Shown: piece after piece, positions 1 through 5,120 of the stretch
Layout of the letters: every line of letters starts with the position of its first letter
Numbering within the stretch: position 1 is the stretch's first letter
Source of the DNA: an uncultured bacterium
GTDB lineage: Bacteria; Patescibacteriota; Minisyncoccia; Phycocordibacterales; UBA1006
Direction of reading: 5' to 3'
DNA: 6,094 nt
Assembly (NCBI GenBank): GCA_903873095.1
Contig: CAIQMU010000079.1
Span: 1-6,094 of the forward strand
Translations under genes and position numbers: made by a program
Notes under the pieces: model-generated
The model's database searches: none
The model's input: only the letters and a program-made list of their open reading frames with translations
What the model was told of the DNA's origin: nothing

Positions 1-1253
1 AGAAGTAGTAAAATACTTCCTGAAAGCAGTGTTACCACATAACGATCAAGTGAAGAATTAAATCCTTTTGCGAGGCTCTTAATCACAAACCAAATAATCA
101 GCCCTATTAATGCAATCCATCCGACAAGACCAAGAATTCCGTTTGTTGCCATCTGAGTTGTAATATATCCTGACCCATACGCAAATTGTGTTGTTGAAAA
201 ATTTGTACCTGAAACAATAGGAGGTTTCGACATATTCCAGACACTTGAAAACGTATTTGGTCCATATCCTGTTGCTGGATTATGAATAATTGAAGTAATA
301 CCAACACGCGCCGTTGTCGCTATTGAAAGCCTAACATCATTCGAAGAAATTAATTCGTGATGACTTGCAATAGAATTAAGAACATTTCCGAAAAAAATAC
401 AAGCAATTGATATAATAACAATCATTAAACTATACCAAGGAATGTTTCGATTTTTTCGATATGTTTTAGATTCCGAATCCCAAAATGCAAATGTAAACAC
501 GTAGAGCGCTGAGGCTAATGATATAAATCCAAGAATGATCCAGATGACTCGAATATCCATGAAGGCAAGCATGGCAATCGAAACCAATCCCAAAATAGCA
601 ACTATCCATTTTATTCCTTTCCTAAGACCTCCAAGTTCAAGTGTCCATACACAGAACATAACAATAAATCCAAGCACCGCTCCAAAATCAGACCAAGAAC
701 CAAAAAGATTCGCCGTTCCTGAAGTTAAAACTCCCAAAGAGAGATGTGATCCACCCATAACAAATCTCGCGAGTTGGAAAATTACTGTGACAGTGATTCC
801 TATGAGTGCTCCTACAAAAACAGTAGCGACTTGTTCATAGGATCTAATTGTTCGATATGCAATCAATAAAATGACAGTAAAAATAAATAAAAATAACCAA
901 CTTGATGTTTCAAAACCATGACCAATCAATGATATTCCGAATGATGGAGACATTATACTACCAATTAATTCTACTACCAAAATAATACCTAATACTTTGA
1001 ATATAGGATTTTTAGAAATTCTGATTTCTCCTTGTTTTAAAGTAGAAATACCATAACCAAGAGCCATCACAAGCCCAATGATGATAAAGAAATATTCTTT
1101 ACTTGCTGTAACAGACATTCCTGAGGCTGGAATAAAAAAGAAGGAACCTATCGAAACTAATGTGATAAGAAGCACCATCATAAATGAACCCCTGTGGGAT
1201 TCTGTGGAACTGCCACGCCACTCGTGGAATTTTTTAGCGATTGATTTGAACAT
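1..1253 (-). CDS. O-antigen ligase/polymerase-like polytopic membrane protein, C-terminus cut by window edge
   Basis: The frame is open from an ATG at 1253 to the window edge, giving 417 visible residues without a stop. About ten or eleven hydrophobic segments are visible, near residues 25-44, 53-70, 85-103, 118-133, 142-161, 188-207, 214-231, 234-255, 272-292, 369-391 and 404 onward. A short basic N-terminus (MFKSIAKKFHEWR) precedes the first one. Between the last segments lies a long polar loop containing Arg316 and NPATGYGPNTF (325-335), then SGYITTQMATNGILG (361-375). This matches the Wzy_C/O-antigen ligase pattern of a conserved Arg, a P-x-x-G-x-G-P-x-x-F loop and a following T-x-G-x-x-G helix. 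GTANLFGSWSDFG (179-191) sits where relatives have a GTFGNPN-like loop. Such proteins polymerise or transfer lipid-linked glycans at the membrane; substrate and exact reaction cannot be read here. The gene follows the leuS terminator. Family fairly sure, function inferred. Confidence 0.75.
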   Translation of the reverse strand, partial: MFKSIAKKFHEWRGSSTESHRGSFMMVLLITLVSIGSFFFIPASGMSVTASKEYFFIIIGLVMALGYGISTLKQGEIRISKNPIFKVLGIILVVELIGSIMSPSFGISLIGHGFETSSWLFLFIFTVILLIAYRTIRSYEQVATVFVGALIGITVTVIFQLARFVMGGSHLSLGVLTSGTANLFGSWSDFGAVLGFIVMFCVWTLELGGLRKGIKWIVAILGLVSIAMLAFMDIRVIWIILGFISLASALYVFTFAFWDSESKTYRKNRNIPWYSLMIVIISIACIFFGNVLNSIASHHELISSNDVRLSIATTARVGITSIIHNPATGYGPNTFSSVWNMSKPPIVSGTNFSTTQFAYGSGYITTQMATNGILGLVGWIALIGLIIWFVIKSLAKGFNSSLDRYVVTLLSGSILLL

Positions 1254-1261
1254 ACTGCAAT

Positions 1262-1290
1262 AGTATACATTGCTTTTAAAAAACAAAAAA
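1262..1290 (-). promoter_or_regulatory. Possible promoter of the ligase-like gene, predicting a leaderless mRNA
   Basis: On the minus strand TATACT (1267-1262) lies only 8 bases before the ATG at 1253, so transcription would start at or just before the start codon. No Shine-Dalgarno-like sequence precedes that ATG. The -35 side is weak: TTTTTT at 1290-1285 with a 17-base spacer, or TTGTTT at a short 14-base spacer. The site overlaps the T-tail of the leuS terminator, so it is a tentative call from position and the -10 only. Confidence 0.3.
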
Positions 1291-1320
1291 GTATCCGTCG
1301 TCGTACTGTGGATACTTTTT
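1285..1320 (-). terminator. Rho-independent terminator of leuS
   Basis: AAAAAGTATCC (1286-1296) pairs perfectly with GGATACTTTTT (1310-1320) around a 13-base loop, an 11-bp stem. On the minus strand it is followed by six T, a G and six more T. It begins 10 bases after the leuS stop codon at 1331. The stem is A/T-flanked on both sides, so some activity on the plus strand is possible, but no plus-strand gene is seen. Confidence 0.85.
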
Positions 1321-1330
1321 CGAAATACTA

Positions 1331-3997
1331 TTACACAACGATTGAAATAATTTTTCCGGGTACGTAAATAAATTTCTTAATTTCTTTACTATCTGAAACT
1401 TCAATCCATTTTTTTACCTCATCCATCGCAAGAACTTTTTCTCGTACCGATTCTTGATCTGCATCTTTTGCAAGTTCAATTTCTGCGCGAACTTTTCCAT
1501 TGATTTGAATTCCGATGGTTACCGTGTCATCAATGACAAGTTTCGCATCATACGTTGGCCACTGCGATAAATGAATCGAATTCTTTTCACCAAGTTCGGA
1601 CCAGAGCTCGTCGGTGATGTGGGGTGCAAATGGTGAAAGAAGTTGAAGAAGTATTTTATAATCATCACCTGAAACAGAATCTTCTTTTTCCCAAGCATTT
1701 ATCAAAATCATCATTTTCGAAATTGCGGTATTGAATTTAAATTCTTCAACATCTTCGGTAATTCCCTTGATTGTTTTGTGAAGTAAAACCTCACCCGGCT
1801 TGCTTTGCAAGCCACCCTCTCCTGGAAGGAGAGGGTTTCCTTCGTTCACGATTTTCTGACCGAGCTTCCAAACACGTTCCAAAAATCTACGCACACCGAC
1901 TACACCATTTGGATCCCATGGATAGTTTACCGTAACTCCATAAGGCCCCATAAATGCCAAGTACATTCGAACCGTATCAGCCCCGAGAAGTTCTACAATT
2001 TCATCTGGATTAATGACATTTCCCTTTGATTTCGACATCTTGTTTCCATCGGGACCAAGAATGAGTCCACGATTTCGACGAACCTTATACGCCTCAGAAT
2101 CTTTTACAAACCCGAGATCTTGTAATGCTTTCGTCCAAAAACGAGAATAAAGCACGTGCATTGTTGTATGTTCTGCACCTCCCATGTACATATCAACGGG
2201 CATCCATGCATTCATTTTCTCAGTTGATGCGAACTCGGCATTATCTTTTGAATCAAGGTATCGGTAAAAATACCATGATGAATCAACGAATGTATCCATG
2301 GTTTCAACTTCTGGTTTCCATCCCTTGCCGAATATTTTTTCTGTTCGTTCTAATAATTCTTTACTTCGCGCAAGTGGCGCTGTTCCATCGGGCGTATGAT
2401 CGACATCTGTTGGTAATATCCACGGCAAGTGCTCATCCGGAATAGAATGCGCATTTCCCTCTGGGTCGTACACAATTGGAATCGGGCAACCCCAATAACG
2501 TTGACGAGAAATTCCCCAATCGCGTAATCGATAGGTACTCACCAATTTCCCACCAACAAATTCCGTGATTTTCTTTTTTGCTTCATCGGAAGTCATTCCG
2601 TCGAATTTTCCTGAATTTATAAGAAATCCTTCATTTGGATCACATTCAATTGGAACAGGTCTCGGTGTTTCATTTTTACGTAACTCAATAAACAATCCTG
2701 TTGTAGAAATATTTGCTTGACCATCATCTTTCAAGGCTTCTTGAATTTTAGGTAAGAGATTTAAAATTTCCGAATTATTAAAATAAAAGAAATATAGGTG
2801 GCCTTTTATTTTTTCTTCGTATGACAAGGATATACTTTTTATACTTTTTATACTTTCAAGATTTTCAATACTAGATGAATAGATACCACAAAGAGCATGC
2901 TTGCGTGCAACTACAAATTCTCCCTTGTTTAAATTATTATGAGTAGAGAATTCATAATCTCTAGTATCATGCCTTGGAACAGCCATAACAGCACCGGTTC
3001 CGTAACCAGCGAGTACGTAATCAGCAATCCAAACAGGAACCTCTTCATTATTTGCAGGATTGATAACCTTGACTCCTTTCAATTCAACCCCTGTTTTATC
3101 TTTCGACTGCTGTCGCTCGAGTTCTTGTTTTTTCTTGGTCAAGGAAACATAATCTTGAACTTCTTCTTTATTTGAAACATTCTCAAGTAATTTTGAAACG
3201 AGTTCATGTTCCGGCGCAAGAACAACATACGTCACACCAAACAACGTATCCGCACGTGTTGTGAATACTTTTATTTTTTGATCAGAATTTACAATAGTAA
3301 ATTCAAGCTCAGAACCTTCACTTCGTCCAATCCAATTTTTCTGAGATTCTTTGATCGCATGTGGCCAATCTAAATTATCCAAATCATCAATCAAACGATC
3401 TGCATATTTCGTAATACGAAGCATCCATTGTTCCTGATCTTTTTGAACAACTTCAGTTCCACAACGTTCACATTTTCCGTCAGTAACTTGTTCATTCGCA
3501 AGGACTGTTTGATCTTTTGGGCACCAGTTTACCTTGGTAACAGCACGATAGGCTAAATCATGTTTCAAAAATTGATTAAACATCCACTGTGTCCACTTGT
3601 AATATTCGGGATCACACGTAACAACTTCTCGACTCCAATCAAACATTCCTCCCATACTTTTAATTTGGGTACGCATGCGATCCATTTGTTCGTACGTCAA
3701 AACTTTTGGATCTGCACCAAGTTTAATCGCAGCATTTTCTGCAGGTAACCCAAACGCATCAAACCCTGTTGGATATAAAACATTAAATCCTTGCATTCGT
3801 TTATAGCGAGCAAAAATATCAGGCACCGAAAATGCGTACCAGTGTCCGACATGTAAATTTCCTGATGGATACGTAAACTCGGTAAGTGTGTAAAAATTTT
3901 CTTTCCCCGGAACATTATCAGGCGTATTATAAATACCTGACTTCTCCCATTCATCCTGCCATTTCTTTTCAATTGTTAAGTGATCGTAGTTTTTCAT
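1331..3997 (-). CDS. leuS: Leucyl-tRNA synthetase (LeuRS), 888 aa
   Basis: Class I synthetase that attaches leucine to tRNA-Leu in the cytoplasm. Visible motifs: HIGH-type HVGH (49-52); zinc-binding-like CPKD and CERC (159-162, 176-179); CP1 editing domain with TTRADT (246-251, usually TTRPDT) and GYGTGAVMAVPRHDTRD (331-347) with the conserved Asp344; RLRDWGISRQRYWG (490-503); KMSKS (653-657); anticodon-binding helices; and a C-terminal domain with IQINGKVRAEI. The leucine-specific insertion before KMSKS found in many bacteria is absent. Two oddities are listed separately: about 75 extra AT-rich residues after the editing motif, and a palindromic repeat encoding about residues 720-738. The start at 3997 is preferred because the family begins near MKNYDHLTIEKKW and AGGA lies 11 bases upstream; an in-frame ATG at 4009 sits on that AGGA, and one at 4048 lies inside the upstream gene. 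Four bases separate it from the VOC gene. Confidence 0.97.
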   Translation of the reverse strand: MKNYDHLTIEKKWQDEWEKSGIYNTPDNVPGKENFYTLTEFTYPSGNLHVGHWYAFSVPDIFARYKRMQGFNVLYPTGFDAFGLPAENAAIKLGADPKVLTYEQMDRMRTQIKSMGGMFDWSREVVTCDPEYYKWTQWMFNQFLKHDLAYRAVTKVNWCPKDQTVLANEQVTDGKCERCGTEVVQKDQEQWMLRITKYADRLIDDLDNLDWPHAIKESQKNWIGRSEGSELEFTIVNSDQKIKVFTTRADTLFGVTYVVLAPEHELVSKLLENVSNKEEVQDYVSLTKKKQELERQQSKDKTGVELKGVKVINPANNEEVPVWIADYVLAGYGTGAVMAVPRHDTRDYEFSTHNNLNKGEFVVARKHALCGIYSSSIENLESIKSIKSISLSYEEKIKGHLYFFYFNNSEILNLLPKIQEALKDDGQANISTTGLFIELRKNETPRPVPIECDPNEGFLINSGKFDGMTSDEAKKKITEFVGGKLVSTYRLRDWGISRQRYWGCPIPIVYDPEGNAHSIPDEHLPWILPTDVDHTPDGTAPLARSKELLERTEKIFGKGWKPEVETMDTFVDSSWYFYRYLDSKDNAEFASTEKMNAWMPVDMYMGGAEHTTMHVLYSRFWTKALQDLGFVKDSEAYKVRRNRGLILGPDGNKMSKSKGNVINPDEIVELLGADTVRMYLAFMGPYGVTVNYPWDPNGVVGVRRFLERVWKLGQKIVNEGNPLLPGEGGLQSKPGEVLLHKTIKGITEDVEEFKFNTAISKMMILINAWEKEDSVSGDDYKILLQLLSPFAPHITDELWSELGEKNSIHLSQWPTYDAKLVIDDTVTIGIQINGKVRAEIELAKDADQESVREKVLAMDEVKKWIEVSDSKEIKKFIYVPGKIISIVV
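1786..1838. repeat. Double-hairpin palindromic repeat unit inside leuS
   Basis: Two adjacent perfect inverted repeats occur: GGCTTGC-TTT-GCAAGCC (1797-1813, 7-bp stem) and, immediately after it, ACCCTCTCCT-GGA-AGGAGAGGGT (1814-1836, 10-bp stem). They are flanked by near-matching ends AAACCTC (1786-1792) and GAGGGTTT (1831-1838). This CTCACCC...CACCCTCTCC layout resembles small REP-like palindromes recalled from many bacterial genomes. It lies in frame in leuS and encodes roughly NPLLPGEGGLQSKPGE, in a linker before the conserved LLHKTIKGITEDVEEFKFNTA segment, where insertions should be tolerated. Structure seen directly; mobile or repetitive nature inferred. Confidence 0.7.
2627..2944 (-). 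other. AT-rich extra segment in LeuRS at the end of the editing domain
   Basis: Between HDTRDYEFS and FLINSGKF this LeuRS has 106 residues, against about 30 in E. coli LeuRS as I recall it. The extra part, about residues 355-450, is Ile/Ser/Lys-rich (for example ENLESIKSIKSISLSYEEK) and then has a strand-helix-strand look: GHLYFFYF, ILNLLPKIQEALKDD, TTGLFIELRK. In bases 2761-2880 only 26 of 120 are G or C, whereas 2041-2100 in the same gene has 28 of 60. The frame stays open throughout. No known domain was recognised. Confidence 0.6.
2831..2856. repeat. Three tandem copies of a 9-base unit in leuS
   Basis: TATACTTTT is repeated at 2831-2839 and 2840-2848, with a third copy lacking its last base at 2849-2856. 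The unit is a multiple of three, so copy-number change would keep the leuS frame; it encodes the SIKSIKSI stretch of the AT-rich insertion. Confidence 0.8.
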
Positions 3998-4001
3998 AAC
4001 A

Positions 4002-4370
4002 TTATGCATCCTGCTCAATAATAAAAATATTTCCGTCGATATCTGCAAATTTTCCCTCTAAGCTTCCCCAGGGTTTTTTAGTTACTTCTTTTACTAGTGA
4101 CCCACCATGAGAAACAACCTCTTTCAGAAACTCGTCGATATTTTCAACTTGTAAACATATACCCATGTCTCGTCCAATATATTTTTCAGCCCAACCAGCC
4201 TCTCTTTCTGGAGTATTTTCTTCCACCATGAATTCAATTCCGCCGAGATAGAAGTTTGAAAATGGAGGGCGAACTTCGTCAAAAGTGACACCGAGAATAT
4301 TTTCATAGAAATCTTTTGACTTAATGATATCTTTCACACCAATAAGGACCGCGCTAAATGAGACTTTCAT
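4002..4370 (-). CDS. VOC-superfamily (glyoxalase/bleomycin-resistance fold) protein, 122 aa
   Basis: A single-module VOC protein with paired beta-alpha-beta-beta-beta units. The first is KVSFSAVLIGVKDIIKSKDFYENILG (2-27) with FYLGGIEFMVEE (40-51); the second is DMGICLQVENIDEFLKEVVSHGG (68-90) ending in KKPWGSLEGKFADIDGNIFIIEQ (98-120), the usual PWG...F.D.DGN..E signature. Family members bind or convert small molecules such as methylglyoxal adducts or antibiotics; the substrate is not evident. Two of the usual metal-ligand positions seem to lack His: strand 1 has AVLIG and strand 5 has ICLQV. Glu46 and Glu119 fit the other two positions. It may therefore bind ligand without the classic metal site. 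The ATG at 4370 is chosen because the fold starts at once; an in-frame GTG at 4379 would add three residues. Its stop lies 4 bases before leuS, suggesting co-transcription. Confidence 0.85.
   Translation of the reverse strand: MKVSFSAVLIGVKDIIKSKDFYENILGVTFDEVRPPFSNFYLGGIEFMVEENTPEREAGWAEKYIGRDMGICLQVENIDEFLKEVVSHGGSLVKEVTKKPWGSLEGKFADIDGNIFIIEQDA
4003..4015 (-). promoter_or_regulatory. Ribosome binding site of leuS within the end of the VOC gene
   Basis: AGGA at 4012-4009 lies 11 bases upstream of the leuS ATG at 3997 and inside the last codons of the VOC gene, whose TAA is at 4004-4002. This favours the 3997 start and suggests translational coupling. The spacing is slightly long, so the call is moderate. 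Confidence 0.5.
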
Positions 4371-4385
4371 AATCCCCACTCTACC

Positions 4386-4412
4386 AAAAATCCCCCGAAA
4401 AATCGAGGGATT
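4386..4412 (-). terminator. Rho-independent terminator after the 178-aa gene (repeat copy A)
   Basis: On the minus strand AATCCCTCGA (4412-4403) pairs with TCGGGGGATT (4398-4389) over ten positions, including one U-G wobble, around a UUUU loop. Five T follow (4390-4386). Read on the plus strand the wobble becomes a C-A mismatch, so the element is built for the minus strand. The stop codon TAA (4413-4411) overlaps the stem foot. The 27 bases 4387-4413 are identical to 5091-5117. Confidence 0.85.
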
Positions 4413-4413
4413 A
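4387..4413. repeat. 27-bp direct repeat, copy A (partner at 5091-5117)
   Basis: Perfect 27-base direct repeat of 5091-5117, starting AAAATCCCCCGAAAAA and ending AGGGATTA. The copies lie 704 bases apart and bracket the 178-aa gene together with its promoter. Both copies act as minus-strand terminators. Confidence 0.9.
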
Positions 4414-4947
4414 AGAATTTAAAGGTTTTACAAGAAGCTCCGCATCCTCTCGATTTTCAGGCAATGTTAAATCAATAAATTTAAACGGGATCCCGAGTTT
4501 TTTTAGTTCTGAAACCGGATCGTCAATTCTCGTGATCGAGCTCGGCTTGATTTCTTTTTTGGAAATCAGCTCAAGAATACCGAGGCCTTCTTGTGTATGA
4601 AAATTATTTTTGTCGAATGTCAGCACATATCCACCTTTTCCGAATAAAATTTCCAAACTTTTTTCCAAGGATTCCACTCCATAAACTTCAATTTCTTCCT
4701 TGTATTTTTTCAATTCCACACCTGTGCAATGCCAGTATTTCTTTCCTTGATACTCAACGTCTTGTGTTATGCATGTGTAATTTACCGCAATCCAATAATA
4801 AGGTGTTGCATGAAATGAAACATCATCAAAAACAGCGACCCATTCGCCTGCGTCATTTTTCTTCATACGTCGATTACGTTTCGGAATCGCCGTTTCAAAC
4901 ATTTCATGCGAGCCATGAAAGACATAATTTCCATCGGGTTTATTCAT
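4411..4947 (-). CDS. Hypothetical protein, 178 aa, family not recognised
   Basis: I do not recognise this family. The protein is soluble-looking, with no signal peptide or membrane segment. The N-terminal part contains NYVFHGS (7-13), then IPKRNRRMK (21-29), and VSFHATPYYWIAVNYT (43-58). The order HGS, a P-K/R-rich stretch, then F-x-A-T-P and aromatic/Ala residues faintly recalls small enzymes of the ADP-ribosyltransferase-like type; this is a weak visual resemblance, not an assignment. The C-terminal half is charged and mixed alpha/beta (KYKEEIEVYGVESLEKSLEILFGKGGYVLTF, split here by position 81-111, and ISKKEIKPSSITRIDDP). The ATG at 4947 sits right after a strong palindromic promoter with no Shine-Dalgarno sequence, and the gene ends inside its own terminator, so it looks like a self-contained single-gene unit. 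It is bracketed by identical 27-base terminators. Confidence 0.8.
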   Translation of the reverse strand: MNKPDGNYVFHGSHEMFETAIPKRNRRMKKNDAGEWVAVFDDVSFHATPYYWIAVNYTCITQDVEYQGKKYWHCTGVELKKYKEEIEVYGVESLEKSLEILFGKGGYVLTFDKNNFHTQEGLGILELISKKEIKPSSITRIDDPVSELKKLGIPFKFIDLTLPENREDAELLVKPLNS

Positions 4948-4954
4948 GAAGAAT

Positions 4955-4984
4955 ATTATAACAATATATTGTTATAATCCTCAA
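4955..4984 (-). promoter_or_regulatory. Palindromic promoter/operator of the 178-aa gene
   Basis: Bases 4955-4978 form a perfect 24-bp palindrome with half-site ATTATAACAATA. On the minus strand it ends in TGTTATAAT, an extended -10 (TATAAT at 4960-4955). TTGAGG at 4984-4979 is a fair -35 with an 18-base spacer. Only 7 bases separate the -10 from the ATG at 4947, so the mRNA should start at or within a base or two of the start codon. By symmetry the same extended -10 also exists on the plus strand (4970-4978), with no clear -35. The symmetry suits a dimeric repressor; that role is inferred. Confidence 0.7.
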
Positions 4985-5069
4985 TTATGCTAGACTAAAG
5001 TTACTTGAAGACTTTGAGATAATCATCCTCCGTTTTGAAAATTGTGACAACTAATAGGTTGTCTTTTTT
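4985..5069 (+). ncRNA. Possible small RNA transcribed divergently (speculative)
   Basis: The plus-strand extended -10 TGTTATAAT (4970-4978) would start transcription near 4985. About 85 bases later comes a hairpin followed by six T (5046-5069). The stretch between has no ORF worth naming: the first ATG gives only M-L-D-stop. A promoter-like element and a terminator-like element at a small-RNA distance are the only evidence; the absence of a -35 and the AT-richness of the region make chance quite possible. Confidence 0.2.
5046..5069 (+). terminator. Plus-strand terminator-like hairpin between murB and the 178-aa gene
   Basis: GACAAC (5046-5051) pairs with GTTGTC (5058-5063) around the loop TAATAG and is followed by TTTTTT (5064-5069). 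The 6-bp stem is short but the T-run is clean and on the plus strand, although every gene in the window is on the minus strand. On the minus strand the hairpin is preceded, not followed, by the run. Confidence 0.4.
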
Positions 5070-5090
5070 CGTAATCTCAAAAGATAAAAT

Positions 5091-5116
5091 AAAATCCCCC
5101 GAAAAATCGAGGGATT
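5091..5116 (-). terminator. Rho-independent terminator of murB (repeat copy B)
   Basis: This is the same hairpin as at 4412-4386: AATCCCTCGA (5116-5107), TTTT loop, TCGGGGGATT (5102-5093), followed by a T-rich tail (5092-5080) broken by single A residues. It starts 4 bases after the murB stop codon at 5121. Bases 5091-5117 are identical to 4387-4413 over 27 positions. Confidence 0.85.
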
Positions 5117-5117
5117 A
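5091..5117. repeat. 27-bp direct repeat, copy B (partner at 4387-4413)
   Basis: Second copy of the terminator repeat, in the same orientation, downstream of murB. The identity stops abruptly on both sides: the flanks ATAAAAT and TAACTAT here differ from CTACCA and AGAATT at the other copy. Confidence 0.9.
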
Positions 5118-5120
5118 TAA

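Noticed and set aside
535..840. Plus-strand open frame of 101 codons
   Set aside because: It lies wholly antisense to the ligase-like membrane protein, has no recognisable motif, and its composition follows from the opposite strand.
1213..1227. CCACG-CGTGG inverted repeat near the start of the ligase-like gene
   Set aside because: Only 5 bp, within coding sequence, and with no T-run or regulatory position that supports a role.
2627..2944. LeuRS insertion as an intein or Nudix domain
   Set aside because: No Cys/Ser splice junctions or His-Asn end and too short for an intein; no GxxxxxExxxxxxxREUxEExGU box for Nudix.
3998..4048. Longer leuS start at 4048
   Set aside because: It would overlap the VOC gene by 47 bases and add MQISTEIFLL..., absent from LeuRS; the conserved N-terminus begins at MKNYDHL.
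4371..4379. GTG start for the VOC gene at 4379
   Set aside because: It adds only three residues before MKVSF, where VOC proteins normally begin, and has no better ribosome site; still possible.
4593..4949. Plus-strand open frame of 118 codons
   Set aside because: Antisense to the 178-aa gene and ending at that gene's start; Cys/His-rich, without ribosome site or motif. The minus frame has its own promoter and terminator.
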